64,000 nucleotides of DNA from Vibrio aerogenes (GCF_024346755.1 NZ_AP024861.1:310001-374000); one strand, 5' to 3'. Positions 39,495 through 53,119 are shown, counted from the first letter of the stretch. The notes: generated from the sequence alone by a model not told the origin. A program made the numbers and translations.

Positions 39495-41302
39495 TGGCTG
39501 CATTGACAACAGACTTTTTACAAAGCAGTGCAGTTTTTTTGTCTGCTGCAGCGATTGCTGTCCCAATCGCACAGAGAGCAGGGCTGGGATCTGTTCTGGG
39601 TTATCTTTTAGCCGGGATTGCGATTGGCCCCTGGGGATTAGGGCTGATTCGTGATGTCGATGCAATATTACACTTTGCCGAGTTTGGTGTGGTGATGTTG
39701 CTGTTTCTGATAGGTCTGGAGCTGAACCCGGCTAAGCTATGGCGTATGAAAGCCCCTATTCTGGGATTGGGTGGAGCTCAGGTTGTGGTTACCAGTGCCA
39801 TTCTTGCAGGGTTAATTCATATATCAGGTATCCCATGGCAAGCGAGTTTAGTCATTGGTATGGGACTGGCATTATCTTCTACTGCAATCGCTTTACGTGT
39901 CATTGAAGAGCAAAAACTGGATAAAAGTGAAACCGGACAATCCGGTTTTGCTGTTCTGCTGTTTCAGGATATTGCGGTGATCCCCATGTTGGCCGTACTC
40001 CCTGTATTAGCAGGCAATTCTGCCGGAGAATGGATTGATGTAATTTGGATGCTCAGTGGGATGTTGGGGCTTCTTATCGGTGGGCGTTTGCTGCTGAGCC
40101 CGTTATTCCGGTTTATCGTGATGAGCCGGGTCAGGGAGCTGTTTACTGTTGCTGCTTTGCTTTTGGTGATTGGGATTGCCCTGATCATGCAAAAACTTGG
40201 TTTATCTATGGCTTTGGGAACATTTTTAGCTGGCGTCTTGCTGGCGGAAAGTGAATTTCGTCATGAGTTAGAAGTCTCCATTGAACCCTTTAAAGGTTTG
40301 TTGCTGGGATTGTTTTTTATTGCCGTAGGTATGGCTGTTGATCTTGGCCTGTTGTTTGAACAACCGATAAAAATTATTGCAGCTGTGATTGCACTCGTAT
40401 CGATAAAAGGGTTGATTTTATATCTGCTGGCCCGGTTATTTGGCACCCGGGCAAAGGCCCGCAGCAATATGGCCGCAATATTAAGTCAGGGGGGGGAATT
40501 TGCTTTTGTCATTTTTACAGCAGCTGAGACGAAAGGAATTTTACAGCCTGAACTTGCTTCATTTTTACTGGTTGTTGTAAGCCTGTCTATGGTCACAACA
40601 CCCTTGCTGCTACTTGTCCAGAGAAAGTGGTTTGAACGTCGGTTGAATGTCGGAAATGAGGAGTTAGCCGAAGATGTAGAGAATCATGATCCCAGAGTGA
40701 TTATTGCCGGATTTGGCCGTTTTGGTCAGATTGTTGGGCGTTTAATGTATGCAAACAAAATCAAAGTCACGATTCTGGAAAGTGATGCCAGCCAGATTAA
40801 GGTACTGAGAAAATATGGTTATCAGGTTTTTTATGGTGATGCGAGTAATTTAGAGTTACTCCGGGCTGCCGGTGCCGATTCAGCGGAAGCGATAGTCATT
40901 TGTACTGATGTTCCGGATGAAGTGATGAAGATTGTCAGTCTGTGTCAGCAATTTTTTCCGAATTTGAGGGTGTTGGCCCGCGCCAGGAGCAGGATCGAAG
41001 CCTATCAGCTGCTTAATCATGGCATTGAAAATTATTCACGGGAAACATTTCTGGGGGCATTGGATTTAGGCCGGCAGGTATTAGTTGAACTGGGTGTTCA
41101 TCCTTATCAGGCGAAACGAGCTGAGTCACATTTTCGAAAGCTTGATAACGCTATGCTAAAGGAATTATTGCCTTTGCATAACGAAGATAAGCAGTTGTCA
41201 ATACGCGCGCGGGAAGCCAGGAAAGATTTGGAAGAAATCTTTGGTCGTGAGATGGATCGGGACAGCCGGGCCCGGGATTTCTGGGAAAAAGAACAGGATT
41301 AA
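39494..41302 (+). CDS. kefB: Glutathione-regulated potassium efflux antiporter KefB
   Basis: Inner-membrane CPA2 transporter exporting K+ during electrophile stress and gated by glutathione adducts. The 602-residue protein has about 12 membrane helices in residues 1-380 and an RCK/TrkA-N domain at 398-520 with the nucleotide loop VIIAGFGRFGQIVG. LIGLELNPAKLW and FLAGVLLAES are family motifs. The last 80 residues are charged. It is translationally coupled to kefG. Confidence 0.93.
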   Translation: MAALTTDFLQSSAVFLSAAAIAVPIAQRAGLGSVLGYLLAGIAIGPWGLGLIRDVDAILHFAEFGVVMLLFLIGLELNPAKLWRMKAPILGLGGAQVVVTSAILAGLIHISGIPWQASLVIGMGLALSSTAIALRVIEEQKLDKSETGQSGFAVLLFQDIAVIPMLAVLPVLAGNSAGEWIDVIWMLSGMLGLLIGGRLLLSPLFRFIVMSRVRELFTVAALLLVIGIALIMQKLGLSMALGTFLAGVLLAESEFRHELEVSIEPFKGLLLGLFFIAVGMAVDLGLLFEQPIKIIAAVIALVSIKGLILYLLARLFGTRAKARSNMAAILSQGGEFAFVIFTAAETKGILQPELASFLLVVVSLSMVTTPLLLLVQRKWFERRLNVGNEELAEDVENHDPRVIIAGFGRFGQIVGRLMYANKIKVTILESDASQIKVLRKYGYQVFYGDASNLELLRAAGADSAEAIVICTDVPDEVMKIVSLCQQFFPNLRVLARARSRIEAYQLLNHGIENYSRETFLGALDLGRQVLVELGVHPYQAKRAESHFRKLDNAMLKELLPLHNEDKQLSIRAREARKDLEEIFGREMDRDSRARDFWEKEQD

Positions 41303-41305
41303 AAG

Positions 41306-41506
41306 GTGAGACAGAAAAAAAGGTTTATAGCAGGCGCTAACTGCCCAAAATGTTCGGGTTCAGATTCATTGTGCTGGTGGGTAGAAAATAATGTCGAGCA
41401 TGTTGAATGTGTGGACTGTGGCTTTACTGAACAGCGCTTACCCAAAGGCCTGGATTCCGGGCAACGGAATCAGGAACAGATGATTGGTATTTTTAAGCCG
41501 GAATAA
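41306..41506 (+). CDS. yheV: YheV family zinc-ribbon protein
   Basis: A 66-residue protein with two CxxC pairs, CPKC and CVDC, 22 residues apart, forming a small zinc ribbon, and the tail IGIFKPE. The only suitable start is GTG at 41306, three bases after the kefB stop. Function unknown; it follows kefB as in enterics. Confidence 0.88.
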   Translation: MRQKKRFIAGANCPKCSGSDSLCWWVENNVEHVECVDCGFTEQRLPKGLDSGQRNQEQMIGIFKPE

Positions 41507-41591
41507 ATTGAGTTTCTCAAAGTTATCCCCATAATACCTGAGTGAATACTTAAGTCGTTTATTTGATATACCCTAATGCCCTGGAGCTTTT

Positions 41592-42152
41592 ATGAAGATT
41601 GAAAAGAATGTTGTGGTTAGCCTTGCTTACCAGTTGAAACTTGAAGACGGTGTGGTGGCTGATCAGTCAACAGTTGATGCACCTTTAGATTATTTGCATG
41701 GACACAATAATCTCATTGCAGGGCTTGAAAAGGAGCTTGAAGGTAAAAGCGCTGGTGATAAATTCACCGCAACTGTTTTACCTGCTGATGCATACGGAGA
41801 ATATAACGATGCATTGGTACAACGTGTTCCTGCAAACGTATTCCAGGGGGTTGATCAAATTGAACCAGGGATGCGCTTTTTGGCTGATACAGATCAAGGA
41901 CAAATTCCTGTCGAAATTACCGAAGTTGATGGCGATGAAGTGGTTGTAGACGGAAACCATATGCTTGCTGGTCAGACGCTGACTTTTGATGTTGAAGTTG
42001 TTGCGTTGCGTGAAGCAACAGAGCAGGAAATTGAACATGGTCATATTCACCAGGAGGGTGGTTGTTGCGGTGGCCATGGCGATTGTGATCATGATCATGG
42101 CGAGGAAAAGGAAGGTTGCTGCGGCGGTGAAGGCGGCTGTGGTTGCCACTAA
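41592..42152 (+). CDS. slyD: Peptidyl-prolyl isomerase and metallochaperone SlyD
   Basis: FKBP-type isomerase with a chaperone flap and a nickel-binding tail. The 186-residue protein has the FKBP domain (1-70, 130-150), with MKIEKNVVVSLAYQLK and DYLHGHNNLI, split by the insert-in-flap chaperone domain (about 75-125). The final 38 residues are almost entirely histidine, cysteine, glycine and acidic residues, ending GGCGCH, and would bind Ni or Zn for hydrogenase or urease maturation. Confidence 0.95.
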   Translation: MKIEKNVVVSLAYQLKLEDGVVADQSTVDAPLDYLHGHNNLIAGLEKELEGKSAGDKFTATVLPADAYGEYNDALVQRVPANVFQGVDQIEPGMRFLADTDQGQIPVEITEVDGDEVVVDGNHMLAGQTLTFDVEVVALREATEQEIEHGHIHQEGGCCGGHGDCDHDHGEEKEGCCGGEGGCGCH

Positions 42153-42183
42153 TTTCTGAGTAATTCATTCAATCTGTAATATT

Positions 42184-42222
42184 GGCACCCGTCTGGTTTT
42201 CTGACCGTGCGGGTGCCTTTTT
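42184..42222 (+). terminator. slyD terminator
   Basis: Stem GGCACCCG/CGGGTGCC followed by TTTTTG, 32 bases after the stop. Confidence 0.85.
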
Positions 42223-43852
<1,630 letters not shown>

Positions 43853-43881
43853 ACACTGACACTACTCGCTTGGACGAGAAA

Positions 43882-43910
43882 AAAGCCGACTTCAGTGGTC
43901 GGCTTTTTTT
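43882..43910 (+). terminator. purA terminator
   Basis: AAAGCCGAC/GTCGGCTTT with a 7-base loop, followed by further T, 30 bases after purA. Confidence 0.88.
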
Positions 43911-44067
43911 ATCAATTTGATTGTATTTTATACAACTCTCATTTGCTACAATTAATTTAAAACATCCGGCTAAAGTGATCGCGGAGCTTGCCGATAGCTT
44001 ATTCAGGTCCCATGAAATAGCTCACGGAACTGGTTGTGGGCTGTTAAGTTAGAAGAAGAGATTGCGT

Positions 44068-44703
44068 ATGAGGCTACTCGCTGTAGCAATGACTTTAATC
44101 ATGTTACTTGGTAATTCTGTCAGTTATGCAAATGTAGCTGATGTTGGTGCGCCGGTACCAATTTATTCTGAATCCGAGTTGATTAAGCTGATTGAACAGA
44201 ATAAGCATCTTGAACGGGTGAAGGCTGATCAATGCCAGTTGGTTGAAGATATTGTGGCTCGTGCGACCCGGATTAATTTACCTGCTTATGAGTTTTTATA
44301 TGGTGACATGCTGGCTTGGGGTGTTTGCGTCGGGCAGGATGTAGAACTTGGGCTCTACTACATGGAAAGTGCTGCTCATCAAGGGCTGCCTGCTGCGTTG
44401 GAACAAATAGGCCGATATTATGCACAAGGTGTACTTGTTCAGCAGGATAAAGAAAGAGCGATTCCTTATTTGCGGGAAGCTTCAGCAATGGGAAATCTGA
44501 AAGCCAGGGTTCAGCTTGCCGAGTTACTGCTCAGAGATTATGGTAGCCCGCTGGATTATGAAGATGCTTATCGCTGGCTGTACCATTCGGTTACAGCTGA
44601 TTCCCGAATGCATAAACGGATCGCAATGTTGCGCCGGGGTCTTGAACAGAGAATGCCACAGAATGTGATTGCCAGAGCGAAAAAAAGAGAAACATTCTGG
44701 TAA
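44068..44703 (+). CDS. motX: Sodium-driven flagellar motor protein MotX
   Basis: Periplasmic T-ring component of the polar flagellar motor, working with MotY to hold the PomAB stator. The 211-residue protein has a signal peptide (cleavage after SYA, about residue 22) and Sel1-type repeats (YEFLYGDMLAWG, GLYYMESAAHQG, AIPYLREASAMG). Cysteines flank the first repeat (DQCQL and GVCVG). The ATG at 44068 follows AGAAGAAGAG. MotX is diagnostic for vibrio-type polar flagella. Confidence 0.93.
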   Translation: MRLLAVAMTLIMLLGNSVSYANVADVGAPVPIYSESELIKLIEQNKHLERVKADQCQLVEDIVARATRINLPAYEFLYGDMLAWGVCVGQDVELGLYYMESAAHQGLPAALEQIGRYYAQGVLVQQDKERAIPYLREASAMGNLKARVQLAELLLRDYGSPLDYEDAYRWLYHSVTADSRMHKRIAMLRRGLEQRMPQNVIARAKKRETFW

Positions 44704-44714
44704 GTCACTCCTGA

Positions 44715-44741
44715 CTCCTGACAGACCGAACCTGTCAGGAG
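44715..44741. terminator. Perfect 10-base inverted repeat after motX
   Basis: CTCCTGACAG and CTGTCAGGAG flank a 7-base loop 12 bases after the motX stop. There is no T tract, so it may act as a Rho-dependent boundary or a 3' stabiliser rather than a classical terminator. Confidence 0.5.
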
Positions 44742-44942
44742 ATATTGTCTCATCCGTATACAATTTCAAAGTCTATTTTTCACATCTTCTATTTCTATCT
44801 GTCCGGCTCAGTGTCGGTATGCTTCTGTCTTCCTGCATTTGCGTTGAAAGCAAAATAACAGAAATAAACAGAAGTAATTGTCATTAAGCAGTGAGAGTCA
44901 GATATACTAACTCCAATCTTCCCGACTTACTAAGGCGTATCT

Positions 44943-47366
44943 ATGTCAGATCATATTCCCGGTGACCCTTTTGCTGACCGTGAATCACAAAATTATGATA
45001 ATCCCATACCAAGCAGAGAATATATTCTTGATTTCCTGAAACAGGCAAAGGTTCCTATGAACCGGAATGATTTGTTTGAAGCGCTGGAGCTAAGTGGAGA
45101 AGAACAGTATGAAGGTTTACGCAGACGATTAAGGGCCATGGAACGTGATGGTCAGCTGGTTTTTACACGCAGGCAGTGTTACGCACTACCCGAAAAGCTT
45201 GAGTTGATTAAAGGGTATGTTATCGGACACCGGGATGGTTATGGATGGGTTCGTCCGGATGGGATGAATAGTAAAGAAGGTGACGTTCTTCTGCCCCATC
45301 ATCAGATGCGTACGTTGATTCATGGTGATTATGTACTCGTTCAGCCTAATGGAACAGACAAGCGTGGAAGAAAAGAAGGCAGACTGGTCCGTATTCTTGA
45401 AGAAAGAAAAACACAGATAGTTGGCCGGTTCTTTTTTGAATACGGTTACTCATATGTGGTTCCGGATGATTCACGTATTCACCAAGATATCCTTATCCCC
45501 AATGAGCAGCGGGGCGGGGCCCGGATGGGGAACGTTGTGGTGATTGAAATATCTGATCGGGGCAGTCGTTCACGTGGCATGATGGGGAGTGTCATTGAAG
45601 TTTTAGGGGAGAACATGGCTCCCGGAATGGAAACCCAGATTGCAATCAGAACACATCAGATACCTCATGAATGGCCGGATGATGTTGAAAAACAGATCAA
45701 ATCATTTGGTGAAGAAGTTCCGGAAGAAGCAAAAGGTGACAGAGTCGATCTAAGAGATTTACCCTTGGTGACGATTGATGGCGAAGATGCCCGGGATTTT
45801 GATGATGCGGTGTATTGTGAAGCGAAACCAAGCGGCGGCTGGCGTTTATGGGTTGCCATTGCGGATGTGAGTTATTATGTTCGTCCCGATTCTGCATTGG
45901 ACAAGGAAGCGGTGAACCGGGGTAATTCTGTGTATTTTCCTTCTCAGGTTGTGCCAATGCTGCCTGAAGTTCTCTCGAATGGATTATGTTCTTTAAACCC
46001 AGCTGTTGATCGTCTCTGTATGGTTTGTGAGATGACGATTTCTGCAAGTGGTAAATTATCTGGGTATAAGCACTATGAAGCAGTCATGAATTCTCACGCT
46101 CGCCTCACATATAATAAAGTGGCCTCAATTCTTAATGATGACGAAGAATTGAGAATGCGACATCGTGATCTTGTCCCCCACCTGGAAGAGCTTTACCGAA
46201 TGTACAAAGTGCTGAAAAAGGCAAGAGATCACCGGGGAGCCATTGAATTTGAGACAGTTGAAACCAAGTTTATTTTTAATGCACAGAGAAAAATTGACAG
46301 AATTGAACCGCTCGTCAGAAATGATGCTCATAAAATAATTGAAGAGTGTATGATTCTGGCGAATATTGCTTCTGCAAGCTTGGTCGAAAAAGCAAAAGAA
46401 CCATCTTTGTTCCGGATTCATGAATCCCCTGGTGAAGAGCGTTTGACAGGGTTTCGTGATTTTCTTGGAGAGTTGGGATTAAACTTGTCTGGTGGGCTTG
46501 AGCCATCTCCTACTGATTATGCCAGTCTGATGACGCAAATAGTTGAGCGCCCGGACAGAGAGTTGATTCAGACTATGCTTCTGAGATCGATGAAGCAAGC
46601 CGTCTATAATCCAGACAATTGTGGTCACTTTGGGTTAGCGCTGAAACGTTACGCTCACTTTACATCGCCTATTCGCCGTTATCCTGATTTATTATTACAC
46701 CGGGCCATCAAATATCTGATTGCAAAAAGTAATAGCCAAAACAAAGATCGATGGACACCAACAGGTGGTTATCACTATAGTTTTGACGAGATGGATTACT
46801 ATGGCGAGCAGTGCTCGATGACAGAGCGCCGGGCTGATGATGCAACCAGGGATGTCGCTGACTGGTTGAAATGTGAATATATGCAGGATCATGTCGGAGA
46901 GGTTCTCGATGGTGTGATTGCTAACGTGACAGGTTTTGGCTTTTTTGTACGACTGGCAGATTTACATATTGATGGCTTGGTTCATATATCAACGTTAGCT
47001 AACGATTACTATCAATATGATCCGGTAGGACAAAGATTAATTGGAGAAACTTTTGGGCACATTTACCGGTTAGGTGATGTCGTGAAAGTGAAAGTTCAGT
47101 CTGTAAATTTAGATGACCGGAACATTGATTTCGAACTGGTTGAGACAAGCAGACAGTTGCGAGGAAAAGGAAAAACGGCCAGGAAACGGGCCGCAAAGGG
47201 TAAGAAAACTGCCGTAAAAGGCAAATCAAAGCCATCGAATGATGCGGTAACTCATCCTGACAAAGGTGCTCAGAAAAAAGCAGGTTCACCAACTTCAGGA
47301 AGAAAGAAAAAGTCAGAAAAAGCGCGTAAGAAAAAATCACGAAGTAAAAATGGCAAAAGATCGTAA
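44943..47366 (+). CDS. rnr: Ribonuclease R
   Basis: 3'-5' exoribonuclease degrading structured RNA and acting in trans-translation quality control. The 807-residue protein has an N-terminal helix-turn-helix segment, cold-shock domains (about 80-240), the RNB domain (about 255-580) with the catalytic acidic stretch [14 protein letters not shown], an S1 domain (640-730) and a lysine-rich tail of about 70 residues. Length agrees with E. coli RNase R (813). rlmB follows after 14 bases, a conserved pairing. Confidence 0.96.
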   Translation: MSDHIPGDPFADRESQNYDNPIPSREYILDFLKQAKVPMNRNDLFEALELSGEEQYEGLRRRLRAMERDGQLVFTRRQCYALPEKLELIKGYVIGHRDGYGWVRPDGMNSKEGDVLLPHHQMRTLIHGDYVLVQPNGTDKRGRKEGRLVRILEERKTQIVGRFFFEYGYSYVVPDDSRIHQDILIPNEQRGGARMGNVVVIEISDRGSRSRGMMGSVIEVLGENMAPGMETQIAIRTHQIPHEWPDDVEKQIKSFGEEVPEEAKGDRVDLRDLPLVTIDGEDARDFDDAVYCEAKPSGGWRLWVAIADVSYYVRPDSALDKEAVNRGNSVYFPSQVVPMLPEVLSNGLCSLNPAVDRLCMVCEMTISASGKLSGYKHYEAVMNSHARLTYNKVASILNDDEELRMRHRDLVPHLEELYRMYKVLKKARDHRGAIEFETVETKFIFNAQRKIDRIEPLVRNDAHKIIEECMILANIASASLVEKAKEPSLFRIHESPGEERLTGFRDFLGELGLNLSGGLEPSPTDYASLMTQIVERPDRELIQTMLLRSMKQAVYNPDNCGHFGLALKRYAHFTSPIRRYPDLLLHRAIKYLIAKSNSQNKDRWTPTGGYHYSFDEMDYYGEQCSMTERRADDATRDVADWLKCEYMQDHVGEVLDGVIANVTGFGFFVRLADLHIDGLVHISTLANDYYQYDPVGQRLIGETFGHIYRLGDVVKVKVQSVNLDDRNIDFELVETSRQLRGKGKTARKRAAKGKKTAVKGKSKPSNDAVTHPDKGAQKKAGSPTSGRKKKSEKARKKKSRSKNGKRS

Positions 47367-47380
47367 ATAATAGGTACAAA

Positions 47381-48118
47381 ATGAGCCGGGAATATATTTA
47401 TGGCATTCACGCTGTGAATGCCGTGTTACAAACAAGTCCAGACAGGTTTATCGAAGTGTTTGCTTTGCAGGGCCGGGAAGATGAACGGTTATCCGCTGTG
47501 ATGGCACAATGCAAACAATTCGGTATATCTGTCCAGTTTATGGGCAGAAAAGCACTTGATAATAAAGTGAATGGTGAAAATCATCAGGGAATTATTGCCA
47601 GAGTTAAACCTGCAAAACTTTTAAATGAACATGATCTCGATGGAATCATAGAACAACATGAACAGCCTTTACTACTGGTTCTCGATGGGGTGACAGACCC
47701 TCATAATCTGGGAGCTTGTCTGCGAAATGCAGATGCAGCCGGTGTTGCAGCTGTCATTGTGCCGAAAGATAAGTCAGCGCCTTTGACGTCGACGGTAAGT
47801 AAAGTTGCTTGTGGTGCAGCTGAAACGGTACCCCTGATTCGGGTCACAAATCTTGCCCGGACGATGCGGGCGTTACAGGAGAAAGGTGTCTGGTTCGTTG
47901 GAACTGCCGGAGAAGCAAATCAGGATATCTATCAGTCTAAATTAACCGGTTCGCTGGCTATTGTTATGGGCGCTGAAGGTGATGGCATAAGAAGATTAAC
48001 CCGTGAAACATGTGATGAGTTGATTAAAATTCCGATGGCGGGCAGTGTATCCAGCTTGAATGTTTCTGTTGCAACTGGTATTTGTCTATTTGAAGCGGTC
48101 AGACAGAGACGAACCTGA
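47381..48118 (+). CDS. rlmB: 23S rRNA 2'-O-methyltransferase RlmB (Gm2251)
   Basis: Methylates G2251 in the peptidyl-transferase P loop. The 245-residue protein has an L30-like substrate domain (1-75) and a SPOUT knot domain with [23 protein letters not shown] and [15 protein letters not shown], which form the SAM knot. It follows rnr closely and probably shares its transcript. Confidence 0.95.
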   Translation: MSREYIYGIHAVNAVLQTSPDRFIEVFALQGREDERLSAVMAQCKQFGISVQFMGRKALDNKVNGENHQGIIARVKPAKLLNEHDLDGIIEQHEQPLLLVLDGVTDPHNLGACLRNADAAGVAAVIVPKDKSAPLTSTVSKVACGAAETVPLIRVTNLARTMRALQEKGVWFVGTAGEANQDIYQSKLTGSLAIVMGAEGDGIRRLTRETCDELIKIPMAGSVSSLNVSVATGICLFEAVRQRRT

Positions 48119-48144
48119 ATATTGTTTATTCTGCAAACAAACGC

Positions 48145-48172
48145 TTGCATGCAAGTTATCCTTCTGTATAAT
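48145..48172 (+). promoter_or_regulatory. S10 operon promoter
   Basis: TTGCAT and TATAAT are separated by 16 bases, about 255 bases before rpsJ. A perfect -10 hexamer suits a very strong promoter. Confidence 0.7.
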
Positions 48173-48738
<566 letters not shown>

Positions 48739-48752
48739 GGGAGATTAGAATA

Positions 48753-49382
48753 ATGATTGGTCTAGTCGGACGTAAAGTGGGGATGACCCGCGTATTTACC
48801 GAAGAAGGCATTTCTATCCCAGTTACTGTCGTTGAAGTTGAAGCGAACCGTGTTGCTCAAGTTAAAACACTTGAAAGTGATGGTTATGCGGCAATTCAGG
48901 TAACAGCTGGTGCAAAGAAAGCTAACCGTGTATCCAAACCAGAAGCTGGTCACTTCGCAAAAGCGGGTGTTGAAGCTGGACGCGGTCTTTGGGAATTCCG
49001 TTTAGAAAACGGAGAAGAGTTTGAAGTTGGTTCAGAACTAACTGTTGAACTTTTCAATGAAATCAAAAAAGTAGACGTTACTGGTACATCGAAGGGTAAA
49101 GGTTTTCAGGGTGCTGTGAAGCGCTGGAATTTCCGTACTCAAGATATGACTCACGGTAACTCTTTGTCACACCGTGCACCTGGTTCTATTGGTCAGTGTC
49201 AGACACCTGGACGCGTGTTTAAAGGCAAAAAAATGGCAGGTCATATGGGTGATGAGCGTGTGACGACTCAAAACCTTGAGATTGTTCGCGTTGATGCTGA
49301 GCGTAATCTGCTTCTGATTAAAGGCGCAGTTCCTGGGTCTACTGGTGCTGACGTGATCGTTAAACCAGCAGTCAAAGCATAA
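48753..49382 (+). CDS. rplC: 50S ribosomal protein L3
   Basis: Early assembly protein that contacts the peptidyl-transferase centre. The 209-residue protein starts [15 protein letters not shown]. The PrmB-methylated glutamine lies in [19 protein letters not shown]. coli has asparagine where this has cysteine after the first Q. It starts 14 bases after rpsJ. Confidence 0.98.
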   Translation: MIGLVGRKVGMTRVFTEEGISIPVTVVEVEANRVAQVKTLESDGYAAIQVTAGAKKANRVSKPEAGHFAKAGVEAGRGLWEFRLENGEEFEVGSELTVELFNEIKKVDVTGTSKGKGFQGAVKRWNFRTQDMTHGNSLSHRAPGSIGQCQTPGRVFKGKKMAGHMGDERVTTQNLEIVRVDAERNLLLIKGAVPGSTGADVIVKPAVKA

Positions 49383-49398
49383 CGTCTAGGAGTAAGTA

Positions 49399-50001
49399 AT
49401 GGAATTGATGGTTAAAGGTGCTGATGCACTAACTGTTTCCGAAGCTACTTTCGGACGTGAGTTTAACGAAGCTCTGATTCATCAGGTGGTTGTTGCTTAT
49501 GCAGCAGGTGCCCGTCAGGGAACTCGTGCTCAAAAAACACGTTCAGAAGTTTCTGGTGGTGGCGCTAAACCATGGCGTCAAAAAGGTACTGGCCGTGCAC
49601 GTGCCGGTACAATCCGTAGCCCAATCTGGCGTACGGGTGGTGTTACTTTTGCTGCGAAACCTCAGGATCACAGCCAGAAAGTAAACAAAAAAATGTACCG
49701 TGGTGCAATGAAATGTATTCTTTCTGAGTTAGTTCGTCAGGAACGTTTGATCGTTGTTGATAACTTTTCAGTTGAAGCACCAAAAACAAAAGAGCTTGTT
49801 GCTAAATTGAAAGAACTTGAGCTTGACGATGTCCTGATTGTTACTGGTGATGTCGATGAGAATTTGTTCTTGGCTGCTCGTAACCTGTACAAAGTTGACG
49901 TACGTGATGTTGCCGGAATCGATCCTGTAAGTCTGATTGCGTTTGACAAAGTACTGATGACTGCAGCTGCAGTTAAGCAAATTGAGGAGATGCTGGCATG
50001 A
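49399..50001 (+). CDS. rplD: 50S ribosomal protein L4, S10 operon autoregulator
   Basis: Exit-tunnel protein that also represses its own operon and inhibits RNase E. The 200-residue protein has the long tunnel loop around [14 protein letters not shown] and [11 protein letters not shown]. It begins [11 protein letters not shown]. The stop overlaps the rplW start by 4 bases. Confidence 0.98.
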   Translation: MELMVKGADALTVSEATFGREFNEALIHQVVVAYAAGARQGTRAQKTRSEVSGGGAKPWRQKGTGRARAGTIRSPIWRTGGVTFAAKPQDHSQKVNKKMYRGAMKCILSELVRQERLIVVDNFSVEAPKTKELVAKLKELELDDVLIVTGDVDENLFLAARNLYKVDVRDVAGIDPVSLIAFDKVLMTAAAVKQIEEMLA

Positions 50002-50300
50002 TTAGTGAAGAGCGTATCCTGAAAGTTCTACGTGCTCCGCACATCTCTGAGAAAGCAACGCTTGCTGCAGAAAAAGCAAATACAGTTGTTTTTAAAGTTG
50101 CAAAAGATGCAACAAAAAGAGAAATCAAAGCAGCTGTAGAAAAGCTATTTGAAGTTGAAGTTAAGTCTGTAAATACTCTTATCACTAAGGGTAAGACCAA
50201 ACGTCAAGGTGTTCGCCAAGGCCGTCGTAGCGACGTGAAGAAAGCGTATGTCACTTTGAAAGAAGGTCAGGATCTTGATTTCGTTGGCGGTGCTGAGTAA
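49998..50300 (+). CDS. rplW: 50S ribosomal protein L23
   Basis: Tunnel-exit protein that docks trigger factor and SRP. The 100-residue protein contains [11 protein letters not shown] and the loop [17 protein letters not shown]. The ATG overlaps the end of rplD (ATGA). Trigger factor contacts normally use the glutamate near residue 18, present in SEKAT. Confidence 0.98.
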   Translation: MISEERILKVLRAPHISEKATLAAEKANTVVFKVAKDATKREIKAAVEKLFEVEVKSVNTLITKGKTKRQGVRQGRRSDVKKAYVTLKEGQDLDFVGGAE

Positions 50301-50315
50301 CAGGAGTAGTTAAGA

Positions 50316-51140
50316 ATGGCTATTGTTAAATGTAAGCCGACTTCCCCTGGTCGTCGTCACGTTGTTAAAGTTGTTAACGCTGACCTACACAAGGGCAAGC
50401 CTTATGCACCTCTTTTAGAGAAAAACTCTAAACATGGTGGTCGTAACAACAACGGTCGTATTACTGTACGTCATATCGGTGGTGGTCATAAGCAACACTA
50501 TCGTGTGATTGATTTCAAACGTACAAAAGATGGTATTCCAGCCAAAGTAGAGCGTTTGGAATATGATCCTAACCGTAGTGCGAACATTGCTTTGGTTCTT
50601 TACGCAGATGGTGAGCGTCGTTACATTATTGCGCCAAAAGGTTTGCAAGCTGGTGACGTAGTTCAATCAGGTGTAGATGCGCCAATTAAGGCAGGTAACA
50701 CGCTTCCAATGCGTAATATCCCTGTTGGTTCAACAGTTCATAACGTTGAATTGAAACCTGGTAAAGGTGCACAGCTTGCTCGTTCTGCTGGTGCTTATGC
50801 TCAAATCGTTGCTCGTGATGGTGCTTATGTCACAATCCGTCTGCGTTCTGGTGAAATGCGTAAGGTGCCTGTTGAAGGTCGTGCGACTATCGGTGAAGTT
50901 GGCAATGCGGAACACATGTTGCGTGAACTGGGTAAAGCTGGTGCGAAACGCTGGCGCGGTGTTCGCCCAACTGTCCGTGGTGTTGTCATGAACCCTGTTG
51001 ATCACCCACACGGTGGTGGTGAAGGTCGTACTTCTGGTGGCCGTCATCCTGTCTCACCATGGGGTATGCCAACGAAAGGCTTCAAGACACGTAAAAACAA
51101 GCGTACTGACAAGTATATTGTCCGTCGCCGTACTAAGTAA
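50316..51140 (+). CDS. rplB: 50S ribosomal protein L2
   Basis: Needed for subunit joining and peptidyl transfer. The 274-residue protein has the C-terminal [18 protein letters not shown] with the conserved histidine near the active centre, and the N-terminal [18 protein letters not shown]. Length is one residue more than E. coli. Confidence 0.98.
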   Translation: MAIVKCKPTSPGRRHVVKVVNADLHKGKPYAPLLEKNSKHGGRNNNGRITVRHIGGGHKQHYRVIDFKRTKDGIPAKVERLEYDPNRSANIALVLYADGERRYIIAPKGLQAGDVVQSGVDAPIKAGNTLPMRNIPVGSTVHNVELKPGKGAQLARSAGAYAQIVARDGAYVTIRLRSGEMRKVPVEGRATIGEVGNAEHMLRELGKAGAKRWRGVRPTVRGVVMNPVDHPHGGGEGRTSGGRHPVSPWGMPTKGFKTRKNKRTDKYIVRRRTK

Positions 51141-51157
51141 TCTATTTAAGAGGATAA

Positions 51158-51439
<282 letters not shown>

Positions 51440-51449
51440 GGAGTAGATG

Positions 51450-51782
51450 ATGGAAGCTATCGCTAAACATAACTTTGCTCGTATTTCTCCACAGAAAGCT
51501 CGCTTAGTTGCAGATTTAATTCGTGGAAAATCTGTCGATCAGGCTCTTGAAATTCTGACATTCAGCAATAAAAAAGCTGCTGATTTGATTAAGAAAGTTC
51601 TGGAGTCAGCTATCGCGAATGCGGAGCATAATGAAGGTGCAGACATCGACGATCTGAATGTCGCTAAAATCTTCGTAGATGAGGGTCCTGTCATGAAGCG
51701 TATTATGCCTCGTGCCAAAGGCCGTGCGGATCGTATCTTGAAGCGTTCAAGCCACATTACTGTGGTTGTCGCAGATCGCTAA
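51450..51782 (+). CDS. rplV: 50S ribosomal protein L22
   Basis: Lines the exit tunnel; its beta hairpin is the site of macrolide resistance changes. The start ATG at 51450 gives [16 protein letters not shown] and 110 residues, as in E. coli; the ATG at 51447 adds one methionine. The tunnel hairpin is [18 protein letters not shown], with no deletion. Confidence 0.97.
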   Translation: MEAIAKHNFARISPQKARLVADLIRGKSVDQALEILTFSNKKAADLIKKVLESAIANAEHNEGADIDDLNVAKIFVDEGPVMKRIMPRAKGRADRILKRSSHITVVVADR

Positions 51783-51801
51783 GAGACTAGGAGAGTAAGC
51801 A

Positions 51802-52506
51802 ATGGGTCAGAAAGTACATCCTAATGGTATTCGTCTGGGCATCGTAAAGCCTTGGAATGCTACATGGTTTGCTAACACCAAAGAATTCGCTGACAACCTA
51901 GACGGCGACTTCAAGGTACGTCAGTTCCTGACTAAGGAACTTTCAAAAGCGTCTTTATCACGTATCGTTATTGAGCGTCCGGCAAAAAGTATTCGTGTGA
52001 CAATTCATACGGCTCGCCCTGGCGTTGTTATCGGTAAAAAAGGTGAAGATGTAGAAAAGCTACGCGCAGCTGTAGCAAAAATTGCAGGTGTGCCAGCACA
52101 AATTAATATCGCTGAAGTGCGTAAACCTGAGCTTGATGGTCAGCTTGTTGCTGATAGCATCGCGTCTCAGTTAGAGCGCCGCGTTATGTTCCGTCGCGCT
52201 ATGAAGCGTGCCGTACAAAATGCGATGCGTTTAGGTGCTAAGGGTATCAAAGTGGAAGTTAGTGGTCGTCTTGGCGGCGCTGAGATTGCACGTTCTGAAT
52301 GGTACCGTGAAGGTCGTGTGCCTCTGCATACACTTCGTGCTGACATTGATTATGCAACTTCTTCAGCTCATACACAGTATGGTGTTATTGGCGTAAAAGT
52401 ATGGATCTTCAAAGGAGAAATCCTTGGTGGAATGCCATCTGCTAATGCAGCAGCTACTGAGCCTAAAGGTGATAAACCTAAGAAGCAGCGTAAAGGCCGT
52501 AAGTAA
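51802..52506 (+). CDS. rpsC: 30S ribosomal protein S3
   Basis: Forms the mRNA entry tunnel with S4 and S5 and has mRNA helicase activity. The 234-residue protein begins [16 protein letters not shown] type II KH domain holds [15 protein letters not shown]. The C-terminal tail is lysine-rich ([10 protein letters not shown]). Confidence 0.98.
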   Translation: MGQKVHPNGIRLGIVKPWNATWFANTKEFADNLDGDFKVRQFLTKELSKASLSRIVIERPAKSIRVTIHTARPGVVIGKKGEDVEKLRAAVAKIAGVPAQINIAEVRKPELDGQLVADSIASQLERRVMFRRAMKRAVQNAMRLGAKGIKVEVSGRLGGAEIARSEWYREGRVPLHTLRADIDYATSSAHTQYGVIGVKVWIFKGEILGGMPSANAAATEPKGDKPKKQRKGRK

Positions 52507-52517
52507 GGAGTCGACAG

Positions 52518-52928
52518 ATGTTACAACCTAAACGTACAAAATTCCGTAAGGTTCATACTGGTCGGAACCGTGGTCTGGCTAAAGGTACTGAAGTTGCGTT
52601 TGGAACTTTTGGCCTTAAAGCTATTGGCCGTGGTCGTTTAACTGCTCGTCAGATTGAAGCGGCACGTCGTGCAATGACACGTCATGTTAAGCGTCAGGGT
52701 AAAATCTGGATTCGTGTTTTCCCAGATAAACCTATCACAGAGAAACCACTTGAAGTTCGTCAGGGTAAGGGTAAAGGTAACGTTGAGTACTGGGTAGCCC
52801 AAATCCAGCCTGGTAAGGTGATGTACGAAATGGATGGTGTACCTGAAGAACTGGCACGTGAAGCGTTTGCACTTGCAGCAGCGAAACTGCCGTTCAAGAC
52901 TACTTTCGTAACTAAGCAGGTGATGTGA
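52518..52928 (+). CDS. rplP: 50S ribosomal protein L16
   Basis: Organises the A-site tRNA region of the 50S subunit. The 136-residue protein starts [35 protein letters not shown] and [15 protein letters not shown] are family motifs. R81, hydroxylated by YcfD in E. coli, lies in this latter region. It overlaps rpmC by one base. Confidence 0.98.
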   Translation: MLQPKRTKFRKVHTGRNRGLAKGTEVAFGTFGLKAIGRGRLTARQIEAARRAMTRHVKRQGKIWIRVFPDKPITEKPLEVRQGKGKGNVEYWVAQIQPGKVMYEMDGVPEELAREAFALAAAKLPFKTTFVTKQVM

Positions 52929-53119
52929 TGAAAGCACAAGATTTACGCGATAAAAGCGTTGATGAGCTGAATGAACAGCTGGTCGAGTTATTACGTGAAC
53001 AGTTTAACCTGCGTATGCAGGCTGCTACTGGTCAATTACAGCAGACGCATAATCTGAAAGCTGTACGTCGTAATATCGCACGTGTGAAAACTGTTTTGAC
53101 TGAGAAGGCAGACGCATAA
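52928..53119 (+). CDS. rpmC: 50S ribosomal protein L29
   Basis: Tunnel-exit protein beside L23. The 63-residue two-helix protein starts at ATG 52928 ([18 protein letters not shown]); the in-frame codon at 52925 lies inside rplP. ATG overlaps the rplP stop as TGATG, and its own stop overlaps the rpsQ ATG as TAATG. Confidence 0.97.
   Translation: MKAQDLRDKSVDELNEQLVELLREQFNLRMQAATGQLQQTHNLKAVRRNIARVKTVLTEKADA

Noticed and set aside
41778..42149. 123-codon minus-strand ORF opposite slyD
   Set aside because: Its repetitive Ala/Thr and Met/Ile pattern is just the complement of the His/Cys-rich slyD tail.
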